Assembly (NCBI RefSeq): GCF_000718255.1
Contig: NZ_JOFJ01000003.1
Coordinates: 124,001 to 188,000, forward strand
Length of the DNA stretch: 64,000 bases
Source of the DNA: Spirillospora albida
GTDB taxonomy: Bacteria; Actinomycetota; Actinomycetes; Streptosporangiales; Streptosporangiaceae
Reading direction: 5' to 3'
In this document: positions 41,507 through 50,568 of the stretch, one piece after another
Position numbering within the stretch: position 1 is the first letter of the stretch
How the letters are laid out: each line of letters opens with the position of its first letter
Notes under the pieces: generated by a model
Seen by the model: only the letters and a program-made list of their open reading frames with translations
Databases searched by the model: none
What the model was told of the DNA's origin: nothing
Position numbers and translations under genes: made by a program

Positions 41507-42517
41507 TCACAATCCGTAGCGCTCCGGCTTGGGCGAGCGGGAGATCAGCGCGATCGCCGCGTCCTTGATGGGCGTCCCGTGGTACAGCACCGACACGACC
41601 GCCTCGGTGATCGGCATCTCCACGTTGTGCTTGCCGGCGAGCTCCAGCACGGCCTCCGACGACTTCACGCCCTCGGCGGTCTGCTTGGTCACCGCGATCA
41701 CCTCGTCCAGGCTCATGCCCCGGCCGAGGTTCTCGCCGAACGTCCGGTTCCGCGCCAGCGGCGAGACGCAGGACGCCACGAGGTCGCCCATGCCGGCGAG
41801 CCCCGCGAAGGTGTGCTCGTCGGCGCCGAGCGCGGCGCCGAGCCGGGCGATCTCCGCGAGCCCGCGGGTCATCAGCACCGCCTGGGTGTTGGACCCGAAG
41901 CCGAGCCCCACCGACATCCCGACGCACAGCGCCACGACGTTCTTGATCGCCCCGCCCAGCTCGCAGCCGATCACGTCGGTGGAGGTGTAGACGCGGAAGT
42001 ACTGGGTCATGGTCGCGGCCTGGAGCCGGACGGCGGCGTCCTCGTCGGCGCACGCGGCGACGGCGGCGCTCGGCTCCCCGGTCGCGATCTCGCGCGCCAG
42101 GTTCGGCCCGCTGAACACCGCGACCCGGTCCTCCGGGACGTCCGCGACCTCGCGGATCACCTCCGACATCCGCCGGGTCGTGCCGAGCTCGACGCCCTTC
42201 ATGAGGCTGACCAGGACGGACTCGGGCGGCAGCAGCGGCACCCAGGCGGACAGGTTGGTCCGCAGCGTCTGCGCCGGGACGGCGAGCGCCACGAAGTCGG
42301 CTCCGGCGAGGGCCTCGGCCGGGTCGAGCGTCGCGCGGAGCCCCTCGGGCAGCGGGACGCCCGGCAGGTAGTCGGCGTTCTCGTGCCGCTCGTTGATCGC
42401 TTCGACGAGGTCCGGGCGGCGGCCCCACACGGTGACCTCGCCCCCCGCGTCGTGCAGCATCTTGGCGAACGTCGTCCCCCAGGACCCGGCGCCCATGACG
42501 GCGGTGCGGTAGCTCAC
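41507..42517 (-). CDS. gpsA: Glycerol-3-phosphate dehydrogenase [NAD(P)+]
   Basis: 336 aa. Makes sn-glycerol-3-phosphate for phospholipids. NAD(P) motif GAGSWGTTFAKML at the N-terminus, catalytic Lys in GAIKNVVALCVGM and the AGMGDLVASCVSPLARNR segment are intact. GTG start overlaps the plsC stop by 4 nt (GTGA), so acyltransferase and dehydrogenase are translationally coupled in a phospholipid operon. Longer in-frame extension into plsC is rejected. Confidence 0.96.
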   Translation of the reverse strand: MSYRTAVMGAGSWGTTFAKMLHDAGGEVTVWGRRPDLVEAINERHENADYLPGVPLPEGLRATLDPAEALAGADFVALAVPAQTLRTNLSAWVPLLPPESVLVSLMKGVELGTTRRMSEVIREVADVPEDRVAVFSGPNLAREIATGEPSAAVAACADEDAAVRLQAATMTQYFRVYTSTDVIGCELGGAIKNVVALCVGMSVGLGFGSNTQAVLMTRGLAEIARLGAALGADEHTFAGLAGMGDLVASCVSPLARNRTFGENLGRGMSLDEVIAVTKQTAEGVKSSEAVLELAGKHNVEMPITEAVVSVLYHGTPIKDAAIALISRSPKPERYGL

Positions 42518-43314
42518 GATCCGGCCGCCTTCTCCTCGCGGTTCGGGCCCCGCCCGGCCGTTCCGCGCCGCTCCTCCAGGACCCGGTGATGATCGTAGCG
42601 CTCCGCCGGCGGCGCCTCGCCGCGCAGCTCGCCGAGCAGGGCGGCGATGGCGGACATGACGTCGTCCGTCGCGGCCCGGAGCGTCTCCTTCGAGAGGGGC
42701 TCCCCCGCGTATCCGGACAGGTCGACCGGTGGCCCGGCCATCACCCGCATCGTCTTGCGGGGGAACGGGTGGAAGCCCCTCTTCAGGCTGCCCGCGAGGC
42801 CCGTCTGCTCGCCCTTCTTGTAGGGCAGCAGCTCGTGCGGCCCCCAGGTGGCGAGCGGGACGACCGGGGCGCCGGTCCGCAGCGCCAGCCGCGCCACACC
42901 GGTCTGGCCCGTCATGGGCCACAGGTCGGGGTCGCGGGTGCAGCTGCCCTCCGGGTAGATGCAGACGCACGCGCCCTCCCGGAGCGCCTCCTCGGCGTCG
43001 CGGAGGGCGAGGGACGCGTCGGCGCGGTCGCGGTACACGGGGATCTGCCCCGTGCCGCGCAGCACCCGCCGGACGAACGGCACCTCGAACAGCGGCGCCT
43101 TGGCGAGGAACTGCGGGAACCGGCCCGACTCGTAGACGAAGTGGGCGAAGGCGAAGGGGTCGGCGCCGGACAGGTGGTTCGCGGCGATGATCACGCCGCC
43201 GGTCCGGGGCACGTTCCCGCGGCCCCGCCAGTCCCTCTTCAGCAGGGCGGACAGCAGGGGGCGCAGGATCACGACCGCGAACCTCCGCCAGCCCGGGGAC
43301 GCGCCGTGGCTCAT
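42514..43314 (-). CDS. plsC: 1-acyl-sn-glycerol-3-phosphate acyltransferase (PlsC family)
   Basis: 266 aa. The catalytic NHxxxxD motif appears as NHLSGADPF and the G3P-binding EGxxS-like motif as YPEGSCTRD; VPLATWG follows. A hydrophobic N-terminal stretch (FAVVILRPLLSALL) likely associates with the membrane. The C-terminal ~40 residues are charged and variable. Acylates lysophosphatidic acid, using the product line of gpsA with which it is coupled. Divergent from cofC, 84 nt away. Confidence 0.92.
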   Translation of the reverse strand: MSHGASPGWRRFAVVILRPLLSALLKRDWRGRGNVPRTGGVIIAANHLSGADPFAFAHFVYESGRFPQFLAKAPLFEVPFVRRVLRGTGQIPVYRDRADASLALRDAEEALREGACVCIYPEGSCTRDPDLWPMTGQTGVARLALRTGAPVVPLATWGPHELLPYKKGEQTGLAGSLKRGFHPFPRKTMRVMAGPPVDLSGYAGEPLSKETLRAATDDVMSAIAALLGELRGEAPPAERYDHHRVLEERRGTAGRGPNREEKAAGS

Positions 43315-43398
43315 GCCCTTGCCTCCTCGATCCGTCCCCGGCGTGAACGCGGGGTGTCCTCAAGTGTCGCGGTTGCGTGCGCATAGTGTCGAGTCGCC

Positions 43399-44061
43399 AT
43401 GTCTACCGCAGCGCGCAGCGCGCCCCGCCTCCCGTGGTCGCTCGTCGTCCCGGTGAAGGTCCTCGCCCGGGCGAAGACGCGGATGTCGGCCGCCGCCGGC
43501 CCGTACCGCGCGGACCTCGCCCTCGCCGTCGCCGCCGACACCGTCGCCGCGGCGCTGGCCTGCGACCGCGTCCAGAACGTGATAGTGGTCACGGACGATC
43601 CCGTCCCGGCCGCCGAGCTGGCGGCGCTCGGCGCCCGGATCGTCCCGGACGAGCCGGACGCTGGGCTGAACCCGGCCTTGGTGCACGGGGCGGGCCGTGG
43701 CAGGGTCCTCGCCCCGAATGCCGGAGTCGGAGCCATTTCGGCAGACTTGCCCGCTTTGCGTCCTTTTGAACTTGCCCGGGTGCTGGACGCCGCGGCCCTC
43801 CGTCCCGAGGCGTTCGTGCCGGACGCCGCGGGCATCGGCACGACGCTCTACACCGCGCTTCCGGGGGTCCCGTTCGCCCCCGCGTTCGGCGGCGGCTCCC
43901 GCGCCGCCCACCGCGCCCGGGGCGCCGCGGAACTGCTCCTGGACGGCATCGCCACCGTCCGCCGCGACGTGGACACCCCCGACGACCTCCGTGAGGCCCT
44001 GCTGCTCGGCACGGGCCCCCGCACGGCGGAGATCGCCGCCCGCCTCCCCGCCCTCCGCTGA
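43399..44061 (+). CDS. cofC: 2-phospho-L-lactate/PEP guanylyltransferase (CofC/FbiD)
   Basis: 220 aa. Builds the phospho-guanosine donor for coenzyme F420. WSLVVPVKVLARAKTRM at the N-terminus, ISADLPALRPFEL and the FGGGSRAAHRARGA motif are all diagnostic. In actinobacteria the substrate is phosphoenolpyruvate, so FbiD is an equally good name. A deazaflavin-type reductase gene at 54047 is consistent with F420 use. ATG start with GTG-rich leader; convergent context ends at the cold-shock-like gene 56 nt downstream. Confidence 0.93.
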   Translation: MSTAARSAPRLPWSLVVPVKVLARAKTRMSAAAGPYRADLALAVAADTVAAALACDRVQNVIVVTDDPVPAAELAALGARIVPDEPDAGLNPALVHGAGRGRVLAPNAGVGAISADLPALRPFELARVLDAAALRPEAFVPDAAGIGTTLYTALPGVPFAPAFGGGSRAAHRARGAAELLLDGIATVRRDVDTPDDLREALLLGTGPRTAEIAARLPALR

Positions 44062-44117
44062 CCGGCCCGCCGCGGCGCCCGCGCCGACGGCGGACGGGGC
44101 CGGGATAGGGTGCCGTC

Positions 44118-44327
44118 ATGCAGGGGACCGTACGGACCTTCGACACCGCCACGCGCACGGGCAGCGTGCTGCTCGACGACGGCACGGAGCTGCCGTTCGA
44201 CGCGGAGGCGTTCGGGGCGGGCGGGCTGCGGCTGCTGCGGTTCGGGCAGCGGGTGAACCTGGCGCTGGACGGCGACCGCGTCGCGGTCGTGACGCTCTCG
44301 ACGTTCCCCCTGCCGCCCGCGCGCTAG
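44118..44327 (+). CDS. Cold-shock-like nucleic acid-binding protein
   Basis: 69 aa. N-terminal MQGTVRTFDTATRTGSVLLDDGTELPFDAEAF follows the cold-shock-domain beta-barrel pattern (GxVxxFdxxxxxGxV...), but the RNP1 KGFGFI motif is degenerate. Short proteins of this kind next to cofC are seen in actinomycetes. Probably a single-stranded nucleic acid binder or a relic fold; function unproven. Independent small gene 56 nt after cofC. Confidence 0.78.
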   Translation: MQGTVRTFDTATRTGSVLLDDGTELPFDAEAFGAGGLRLLRFGQRVNLALDGDRVAVVTLSTFPLPPAR

Positions 44328-44485
44328 CCGCGCCGCGAACCGGATGCCGGACCGCGCCCGGAACAAGGCGCTGGGCCCCGCCGCGAGGCGGGTGCCGGGC
44401 AGCGCCGCGAGGCGGACCTGGCCTTGCGCATCGGGCCCGCAGCGGAGGTGGCCGCGTACGGGATCGGGAGTCTCCGCTCATGCGT

Positions 44486-44523
44486 CAGCGCCCGGGTCGT
44501 CCACATTCGGGACCCGGGCGCTG
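44486..44523 (-). terminator. Long-stem hairpin downstream of hup
   Basis: 13-bp perfect stem CAGCGCCCGGGTC / GACCCGGGCGCTG with a 12-nt loop, 12 nt past the hup stop. No T-run follows on the minus strand. It lies in the 208-nt gap between the cold-shock-like gene and hup, which otherwise shows nothing recognisable. Confidence 0.6.
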
Positions 44524-44535
44524 AGGCGATGAGGC

Positions 44536-44814
44536 CTACTTCTTGCCGGCCACGAGGTTCTTGAAGTCCGCCCCGGCCTTGAACTTGGGCACGGACGTCG
44601 CGGGAACCTCGATGGTCTTGCCCGTTGCGGGGTTCCGGGCCGTACGGGCAGGCCGGTCGGCCTTCTCGAACGAACCGAACCCCGTGATCGCGACCTTGTC
44701 GCCCTTGGCGACGGTGGTCTGGATCGTCTCCAGGATCGCGTCGACGGCCTCGGCTGCGGCCTTCTTGCTGCCCAGCCGGTCAGAGATCGCGTCGACCAGC
44801 TCACGCTTGTTCAT
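44536..44814 (-). CDS. hup: HU-family DNA-binding protein
   Basis: 92 aa, normal HU size without the long Lys/Ala-rich C-terminal tail of actinobacterial HupB/HupS. MNKRELVDAISDRLGSKKAAAEAVD at the N-terminus and the beta-arm region FEKADRPARTARNPATGKTIEVPA with the intercalating Pro are intact. Nucleoid architecture protein that bends DNA. ATG preceded by GAGGAG. The absent basic tail suggests the HupA-type paralogue. Confidence 0.95.
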   Translation of the reverse strand: MNKRELVDAISDRLGSKKAAAEAVDAILETIQTTVAKGDKVAITGFGSFEKADRPARTARNPATGKTIEVPATSVPKFKAGADFKNLVAGKK

Positions 44815-44972
44815 GGGTTACTCCTCTGGTTCCCCCCTTGCCCAGACGAAACTAAGGGACCCATACCGAGGACACAATCACCTGCACGCAATAGTTGCCG
44901 TGTCGCTGGCGTTTTTGTCGGACTCGCCCCCGTCTCGCCGGGCGGCCGGACCGTATCCGGCCACTGCGCACG

Positions 44973-45284
44973 CTAACGGACGTCGGGTGCGTCCTGGAAA
45001 TCGGCCGCACCCGGGTGGCCTGCCGCACCCTGCGGATCCGCCGGGTTCCGGAAGCCCGCCGCGCCCCCGACATCGGCGAGGAAGCCCTCCAGGCGGCGGC
45101 CGGCGAGACCGGCGTCCCGCTTGGCCAGGTCGGTGATCGCCAGCAGGTGCCGGATGAGCCGGCGGCGGGTCTCGGGCGGCAGCGGCGCGACGGCGCGGTG
45201 CGCGTCGCGGAGCCGCCGGGCGAGCCGGGTCAGGTCCGGGTCGTCCCACTGCGGCCCGGCCCATGGGACCGTGCTCAAGGTCAT
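44973..45284 (-). CDS. Small hypothetical protein
   Basis: 103 aa beginning MTLSTVPWAGPQWDDPDLTRLARRLRDAHR. The N-terminal half is probably helical and charged (DLTRLARRLRDAHRAVAPLPPETRRRLIRHLLAITDLAKRD); the C-terminal third is Gly/Ala/Asp-rich. No known domain recognised. ATG with GGGGG upstream; an earlier TTG adds 3 residues. Lies between hup and leuD on the same strand, with terminator-like hairpins on both sides suggesting a separate unit. Confidence 0.6.
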   Translation of the reverse strand: MTLSTVPWAGPQWDDPDLTRLARRLRDAHRAVAPLPPETRRRLIRHLLAITDLAKRDAGLAGRRLEGFLADVGGAAGFRNPADPQGAAGHPGAADFQDAPDVR

Positions 45285-45367
45285 GCCCCCCAACGCTCGC
45301 GCCTTCTCGCCGTCGGGGACGATTGTCCGCCCACGGGACCGGGCGGCGGGCGGCGGGGTCGCCGAAA

Positions 45368-45393
45368 GCCCGGCCCGCGCTCGCGGACCGGGC
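45368..45393 (-). terminator. Terminator of the leuCD operon
   Basis: Inverted repeat of GCCCGG-x-CCGC / GCGG-x-CCGGGC with a single mismatch, starting 16 nt past the leuD stop, followed on the minus strand by TTTC. A reasonable intrinsic terminator for this GC content. Confidence 0.55.
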
Positions 45394-45408
45394 CTGACGT
45401 GCGGCGGG

Positions 45409-45996
45409 TCAGAGGGTCACGGGCAGCCAGGCGGCCCGGTCCCCCTCGAACCCGCTGATCGCGTCGGCGTGGCGGAGGGTCAGCCCGATGTCGTCCAGGC
45501 CCTCCATCAGGCGCCAGCGCGTGTAGTCGTCGATCTCGAAGGACGCCGTGTCGGCGCCCCAGCGGACCTCGCGCCCGTCGAGGTCGACGGTGATCTCCAG
45601 GGCGGGGTCCTTCTCGACCGCGCTCTGCAGGGCCTCGACCTGCTCGCCCGTCAGGACGACCGGCAGCAGGCCCATCTTCGTGGAGTTGTTGCGGAAGATG
45701 TCGCCGAACCGGGCCGCGATCACGACGCGGAACCCGTACTGCTGCAGCGCCCAGACGGCGTGCTCCCGGGACGACCCGGTGCCGAAGTCGGGCCCGGCGA
45801 CCAGGATGCCGGCGCCCTCGTACCGCGGCTGGTTCAGGACGAACTCCGGGTCCTCCCGCCAGGCGGAGAACAGGCCCTTGTCGAAGCCTGTGCGGCTGAC
45901 CTGCTTGAGCCAGACGGCCGGGATGATCTGGTCGGTGTCGACGTTGCTGCGGCGCAGCGGCACCGCGCGGCCGGTGTAGGTGGTGAAGGCTTCCAT
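45409..45996 (-). CDS. leuD: 3-isopropylmalate dehydratase small subunit LeuD
   Basis: 195 aa. MEAFTTYTGRAVPLRRSNVDTDQIIPAVWLK is the canonical N-terminus, and the GPDFGTGSSREHAVWAL segment holds the substrate-binding Ser/Arg. Pairs with LeuC to isomerise isopropylmalate. ATG chosen with a GAGGAAG SD; an upstream in-frame GTG overlapping the leuC stop (GTGA) is possible and would add 5 residues. Operon leuC-leuD. Confidence 0.96.
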   Translation of the reverse strand: MEAFTTYTGRAVPLRRSNVDTDQIIPAVWLKQVSRTGFDKGLFSAWREDPEFVLNQPRYEGAGILVAGPDFGTGSSREHAVWALQQYGFRVVIAARFGDIFRNNSTKMGLLPVVLTGEQVEALQSAVEKDPALEITVDLDGREVRWGADTASFEIDDYTRWRLMEGLDDIGLTLRHADAISGFEGDRAAWLPVTL

Positions 45997-46007
45997 GCTC
46001 TGCTTCC

Positions 46008-47405
46008 TCACAGGTCGGCGGGCGCGGCCAGGCGGCCGGTGACGGCGGTGGCGGCGGCGACGGCGGGCGACACCAGGTGGGTGCGTCCGCCCGGCCCCTG
46101 CCGTCCCTCGAAGTTGCGGTTGGACGTGGAGGCGCTGCGCTCACCCGGGGTCAGCTTGTCCGGGTTCATGGCGAGGCACATCGAGCAGCCCGCCTCGCGC
46201 CATTCGGCCCCGGCGGCGGAGATGACCTCGTTCAGCCCCTCGTCCTCGGCCTGCTTCTTGACCTTCATCGAGCCGGGGACGACCAGCATCCGGACGCCGT
46301 CGGCCACCTTGCGGCCCCGCAGCACGCCCGCGACGGCGCGGAGGTCCTCGATGCGGCCGTTGGTGCAGGACCCGACGAAGACGGTGTCGACCGCGATGTC
46401 GCGCAGCGGCGTCCCGGCCGTCAGGCCCATGTACTCCAGGGCGCGCTCGGCGGACTGCCGCTCGACCGGGTCGGCCAGGGTCGCCGGGTCCGGGACGGAG
46501 TCGCCCAGCGGCAGGCCCTGGCCCGGGTTCGTGCCCCACGTGACGAACGGCGTCAGCTCGGCGGCGTCGATGACGACCTCCTTGTCGAAGACCGCGTCGT
46601 CGTCGGTGCGCAGGGACGTCCAGTACTCGACGGCCCGGTCCCACTCCTCGCCCCGCGGGGCGTGCGGGCGGCCCTTGAGGTACTCGAAGGTGGTCTCGTC
46701 GGGGGCGATCATGCCGGCGCGGGCGCCCGCCTCGATGGACATGTTGCAGACCGTCATGCGGCCCTCCATCGACAACGACCGGATCGCCTCGCCCCGGTAC
46801 TCGACGATGTGCCCCTGGCCGCCGCCGGTGCCGATCCGGGCGATGATCGCCAGGATCAGGTCCTTGGCGGTGACGCCCGCGGGCAGCCCGCCCTCGACCG
46901 TGACCGCCATGGTCTTCGGCTTGACCTGTGGCAGCGTCTGGGTGGCGAGGACGTGCTCGACCTCGCTCGTCCCGATGCCGAACGCCAGGGCGCCGAACGC
47001 GCCGTGCGTGGAGGTGTGGGAGTCGCCGCAGACGACCGTCATGCCCGGCTGGGTCAGGCCCAGCTGCGGGCCGATGACGTGGACGATGCCCTGGCCCTCG
47101 TCGCCCATCGGGTGCAGCCGGACGCCGAACTCGGAGCAGTTCTTGCGCAGCGTCTCGACCTGGGTGCGCGACACCGGGTCGGCGATCGGCTTGAGCAGGT
47201 CGGTCGTCGGGACGTTGTGGTCCTCGGTGGCGATCGTCAGGTCGGGGCGGCGGACCCGGCGGCCCGCCATCCGCAGCCCGTCGAACGCCTGCGGGCTGGT
47301 GACCTCGTGGACCAGGTGCAGGTCGATGTAGAGGAGGTCCGGCTCACCCTCGGCACGCCGTACGACGTGCGCGTCGTACACCTTCTCGGCCAATGTACGG
47401 CCCAT
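46008..47405 (-). CDS. leuC: 3-isopropylmalate dehydratase large subunit LeuC
   Basis: 465 aa aconitase-family enzyme. 4Fe-4S ligands are visible as GSCTNGRIEDL and the CSMCLAMNP pair. CGDSHTSTHGAFGALAFGIGTSEVEHVLATQ and EGRMTVCNMSIEAGARAGM are typical. ATG giving MGRTLAEKVYD has a GAGGTGGAG SD; a GTG 12 nt upstream is the alternative. Divergent from an IclR regulator, with a palindrome in the shared promoter region. Confidence 0.97.
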   Translation of the reverse strand: MGRTLAEKVYDAHVVRRAEGEPDLLYIDLHLVHEVTSPQAFDGLRMAGRRVRRPDLTIATEDHNVPTTDLLKPIADPVSRTQVETLRKNCSEFGVRLHPMGDEGQGIVHVIGPQLGLTQPGMTVVCGDSHTSTHGAFGALAFGIGTSEVEHVLATQTLPQVKPKTMAVTVEGGLPAGVTAKDLILAIIARIGTGGGQGHIVEYRGEAIRSLSMEGRMTVCNMSIEAGARAGMIAPDETTFEYLKGRPHAPRGEEWDRAVEYWTSLRTDDDAVFDKEVVIDAAELTPFVTWGTNPGQGLPLGDSVPDPATLADPVERQSAERALEYMGLTAGTPLRDIAVDTVFVGSCTNGRIEDLRAVAGVLRGRKVADGVRMLVVPGSMKVKKQAEDEGLNEVISAAGAEWREAGCSMCLAMNPDKLTPGERSASTSNRNFEGRQGPGGRTHLVSPAVAAATAVTGRLAAPADL

Positions 47406-47467
47406 GCTCCACCTCACCTGTCACGGTCGTCGGCGCTCCGCTGCGCCGTGGTCTCGGTCACCCTGAC

Positions 47468-47496
47468 TTGCATCTCAGATTACGAGACTCCAATAT
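47468..47496 (+). promoter_or_regulatory. Promoter of the IclR (ndgR-like) gene, probably leaderless
   Basis: -35 TTGCAT (47468-47473), 17-nt spacer, -10 CAATAT (47491-47496). The predicted transcription start falls on the A of the ATG at 47503, and no SD is present, so the mRNA is likely leaderless. Confidence 0.55.
47473..47487. promoter_or_regulatory. Candidate IclR operator between leuC and its regulator
   Basis: Imperfect palindrome TCTCAGATTACGAGA (TCTC/GAGA arms) placed between the -35 and -10 of the regulator promoter, within the 97-nt divergent spacer to leuC. A repressor here could govern both genes. Confidence 0.4.
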
Positions 47497-47502
47497 CAAG
47501 AC

Positions 47503-48222
47503 ATGGACAACTCTAGCGGAGTCGGCGTACTTGACAAAGCGGTTCTCGTCTTGAACGCGCTGGAGGCCGGCCCGGCCTCGCTCGCCCAGCTCGTCCAGAC
47601 GACCGGTCTGGCCCGTCCCACCGCCCACCGGCTCGCCGTCGCGCTGGAGCACCACCGCCTCGTCCACCGCGATACGCAGGGACGATTCATCCTCGGTCCG
47701 CGCCTCGCCGAGCTGGCCGTCGCGGCGGGGGAGGACCGCCTCCTCGCGATCGCCCAGCCGATCCTCGCCCAGCTGCGCGACCTCACCGGGGAGAGCGCGT
47801 CGCTGTTCCGCCGCCAGGGGGACGTCCGGGTCTGCGTCGCCGCCGCCGAGCGGACCAGCGGACTGCGCGACACGATCCCGGTCGGCGCCGCCCTCCCGAT
47901 GATCGCCGGCTCCGCCGCCCAGATCCTGCTGGCCTGGGAGGAGCCGGACCGGATGCACCGCGGCCTGCGCGGCGCCAAGTTCGAGGCGACGACCCTGGCC
48001 TCGGTCCGGCGGCGCGGCTGGGCGCAGAGCGTCGGCGAGCGCGAGCAGGGCGTCGGCTCCGTGTCCGCCCCGATCCGCGGTGCCGGCGGCCGGGTGATCG
48101 CCGCCGTCTCCGTCTCCGGCCCGCTGGAACGCCTGACCCGCTCCCCCGGCCGCCTGCACGCCGGCCCGGTCGTCGCCGCCGCCGAGAAGATCTCCGAGGG
48201 GATGCGCCGCACCGCCTCGTGA
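47503..48222 (+). CDS. ndgR: IclR-family regulator of leuCD (NdgR/AreB-like)
   Basis: 239 aa. Winged helix at the N-terminus (SLAQLVQTTGLARPTAHRLAVALEHHRLVHRD) and an IclR effector domain (PVGAALPMIAGSAAQILLAWE, RRRGWAQSVGEREQGVGSVSAP). Divergent from leuC. Streptomyces NdgR and AreB hold this position and control leucine biosynthesis and, indirectly, antibiotic production (known). Start ATG has no SD and lies at the predicted transcription start. Confidence 0.9.
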   Translation: MDNSSGVGVLDKAVLVLNALEAGPASLAQLVQTTGLARPTAHRLAVALEHHRLVHRDTQGRFILGPRLAELAVAAGEDRLLAIAQPILAQLRDLTGESASLFRRQGDVRVCVAAAERTSGLRDTIPVGAALPMIAGSAAQILLAWEEPDRMHRGLRGAKFEATTLASVRRRGWAQSVGEREQGVGSVSAPIRGAGGRVIAAVSVSGPLERLTRSPGRLHAGPVVAAAEKISEGMRRTAS

Positions 48223-48270
48223 TCTCCGCCGCGTCGCGGCATAGGGTCGTGGACCGGGTGGTGGTGCGTC

Positions 48271-50568
48271 ATGTCCGTTCCGGAGGACGATCTGCGCGGG
48301 CGGGTCGCCCGGCTGACCCTCGACGAGAAGGCCGACCTGCTGACGGGGGCAAACTTCTGGACGCTGCGGGCCGTCCCCGAGATCGGCCTGCGGCGGCTCG
48401 TCCTCTCGGACGGGCCGAGCGGCGTCCGGGGTGTGGCGTGGGACGAGCGGGCGCCCAGCCTGCTGTTCCCGAACGCCACGTCCTTGGCGGCGACCTGGTC
48501 GGTGCCCTCGGCCGAGCGGGCCGGGTTCCTCAACGGCGCGCAGGCGCGGGACAAGGGCGTCCACGTGCAGTTGGCCCCCACCGTCAACCTGCACCGGACG
48601 CCCCTGGGCGGACGGCATTTCGAGAACTACTCCGAGGACCCGCTGCTGACGGCGCGCATCGGCGCGGGATTCGTGCGGGGCGTCCAGTCCACGGGGGTCG
48701 CGGCGACCGTCAAGCACTTCGTGGGCAACGACTCGGAGACGGGGCGCATGTCGTACGACGCGCGCATTTCCCCCTCCGTGCTGGAGTCGGTGTACCTGCG
48801 GCCTTTCGCCGAGGCGGTCCGGGCGGGCGCATGGGCGGTCATGGCGGCCTACAACAAGGTCAACGGGACGTCCATGACCGAGAACCGGCCCTTGCTCACC
48901 GAGGTTCTCAAAGAGCGCTGGGGTTTCGACGGAGTCATCGTGTCGGACTGGACCGCGATCCGGTCGACGGAGGCGAGCGCCAACGCGGGAATGGACCTCG
49001 AAATGCCGGGCCTGCCGTCCAGCCGATGGCGCGCGAAACTGGCCGCGGCCGTTCGTGAAGGGCGGGTCGCCGAGGAACTCGTGGACGACAAGGTCCTGCG
49101 CCTGCTGCGTCTCGCCGCCCGCGTGGGAGCGCTCGAAGGCGTCCCGGAGCCGCCACCGGTGACCACACCGCCCGACGCCCGTGACCAGCTTCGGGGGCTC
49201 GCGGCCCAGGGCATGGTCCTGCTCCGCAACGAGGGCGGTGTACTGCCCCTCTCCCCCGGGTCCGCGATAGCGCTGATCGGGCCGAACGCGGTGCGTTTCA
49301 GCGCGCAGGGCGGAGGCAGCGCCCACGTGAACCCGGCCCACGTCGTGACCCCCGTGGAGGGCCTGCGACGGGTCTTCGGCCCCGCGTTCCCCGTCCATTC
49401 CGGCGTCCACCCACATGACCGTCTGGCGCCTCTGCCGATCGGCATGGCCACCGACCCCGAAACGGGGGAACGCGGCGTCCGGCTGGAATTCATCGACGCG
49501 GACGGAGCACTTCTGAACTCCGAGCACCGCTCGGCCGCGCATTTCATCATCCTGGACGGCCTCCCGCCGGGCACCGCACAGATCGTCCTCCGCGCGAACG
49601 TCACCCCCGCGACCGACGGAATCCACACGTTCGCGGCCGCGGGCGTCGGCGCGCACGAACTGCGGATCGGCTCCCTTTCCACAACGGCGACGCTCACCGC
49701 GGACGGCCTCGATCCCGTCGAGGCTCTGATGCGTCCACCGGAGCACCGCATGGAAGCCGAACTCTCCGCGGGACGGACCGTCCCTGTGGAATTGCGGCAC
49801 GCGACCGGCGGACGGGGCGCCGCGTTCAGCCTCGGATATCAGGAGCCGCACCTGCCGGAGGACGAGGAATTCGCCGCCGCCGTCGCGGCCGCCCGCGCGG
49901 CGGAGACCGCCATCGTGATCGTGGGCACCCACGACGGCGTGGAGAGCGAGGGCTTCGACCGCACGACCCTGGCCCTCCCCGGCCGCCAGGACGCCCTGAT
50001 CTCGGCCGTGGCCGCCGCCAACCCCCGCACGATCGCGGTGGTGAACGCGGGCGCGCCCGTCCTGATGCCCTGGCGGGACGAGGTGGCCGCGATCCTGTGG
50101 GCCTGGCTGCCCGGCCAGGAGGGAGGCGACGCCATCGCGGACGTCCTGTGCGGCGCCGCCGAACCGGGGGGCCGCCTCCCCACCACCTTCCCCGCCTCCG
50201 AGAGCGACCTCCTCTCCCCCGTCCCGGACGCCGACGGAACCCTCGCCTACGCGGAGGGCGCCGACATCGGCCACCGGCACTACGCGCCCGACGACATCGC
50301 CTTCCCCTTCGGGCACGGCCTCGGCTACACGACCTGGGAGTACACGTCGCTCAAGCTCCAGGACGGCGTCGCCGAGGTGACCGTCCGGAACACGGGCACC
50401 CGACCGGGCCGCGAGGTCGTCCAGTGCTACGACGCCTCACGGCTCGTGGGCTTCGAGGCGGTGGAGGCGGAACCGGGCGCAGAGGCGACGACTCGGATAT
50501 CCCTGGACGGTGAGCCCCGCACCGTGCGCGCGGGCCGTTCGTCCGCCGACATCCGTCTGACCGGATGA
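48271..50568 (+). CDS. Glycoside hydrolase family 3 beta-glucosidase with PA14 insertion
   Basis: 765 aa, no signal peptide, so intracellular. GH3 N domain with SDGPSGVRG, KHFVGNDSETGR and nucleophile Asp in GVIVSDWTAI (about residue 227); GH3 C domain follows with the PA14-like insertion (about 390-500, DGLPPGTAQIVLRANVTPATDG) and a C-terminal fibronectin-III-like domain (YTTWEYTSLKLQDGVAEVTVRNTG). The set matches actinomycete beta-glucosidases acting on short beta-glucosides. No sugar transporter or LacI regulator is adjacent. Confidence 0.94.
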   Translation: MSVPEDDLRGRVARLTLDEKADLLTGANFWTLRAVPEIGLRRLVLSDGPSGVRGVAWDERAPSLLFPNATSLAATWSVPSAERAGFLNGAQARDKGVHVQLAPTVNLHRTPLGGRHFENYSEDPLLTARIGAGFVRGVQSTGVAATVKHFVGNDSETGRMSYDARISPSVLESVYLRPFAEAVRAGAWAVMAAYNKVNGTSMTENRPLLTEVLKERWGFDGVIVSDWTAIRSTEASANAGMDLEMPGLPSSRWRAKLAAAVREGRVAEELVDDKVLRLLRLAARVGALEGVPEPPPVTTPPDARDQLRGLAAQGMVLLRNEGGVLPLSPGSAIALIGPNAVRFSAQGGGSAHVNPAHVVTPVEGLRRVFGPAFPVHSGVHPHDRLAPLPIGMATDPETGERGVRLEFIDADGALLNSEHRSAAHFIILDGLPPGTAQIVLRANVTPATDGIHTFAAAGVGAHELRIGSLSTTATLTADGLDPVEALMRPPEHRMEAELSAGRTVPVELRHATGGRGAAFSLGYQEPHLPEDEEFAAAVAAARAAETAIVIVGTHDGVESEGFDRTTLALPGRQDALISAVAAANPRTIAVVNAGAPVLMPWRDEVAAILWAWLPGQEGGDAIADVLCGAAEPGGRLPTTFPASESDLLSPVPDADGTLAYAEGADIGHRHYAPDDIAFPFGHGLGYTTWEYTSLKLQDGVAEVTVRNTGTRPGREVVQCYDASRLVGFEAVEAEPGAEATTRISLDGEPRTVRAGRSSADIRLTG

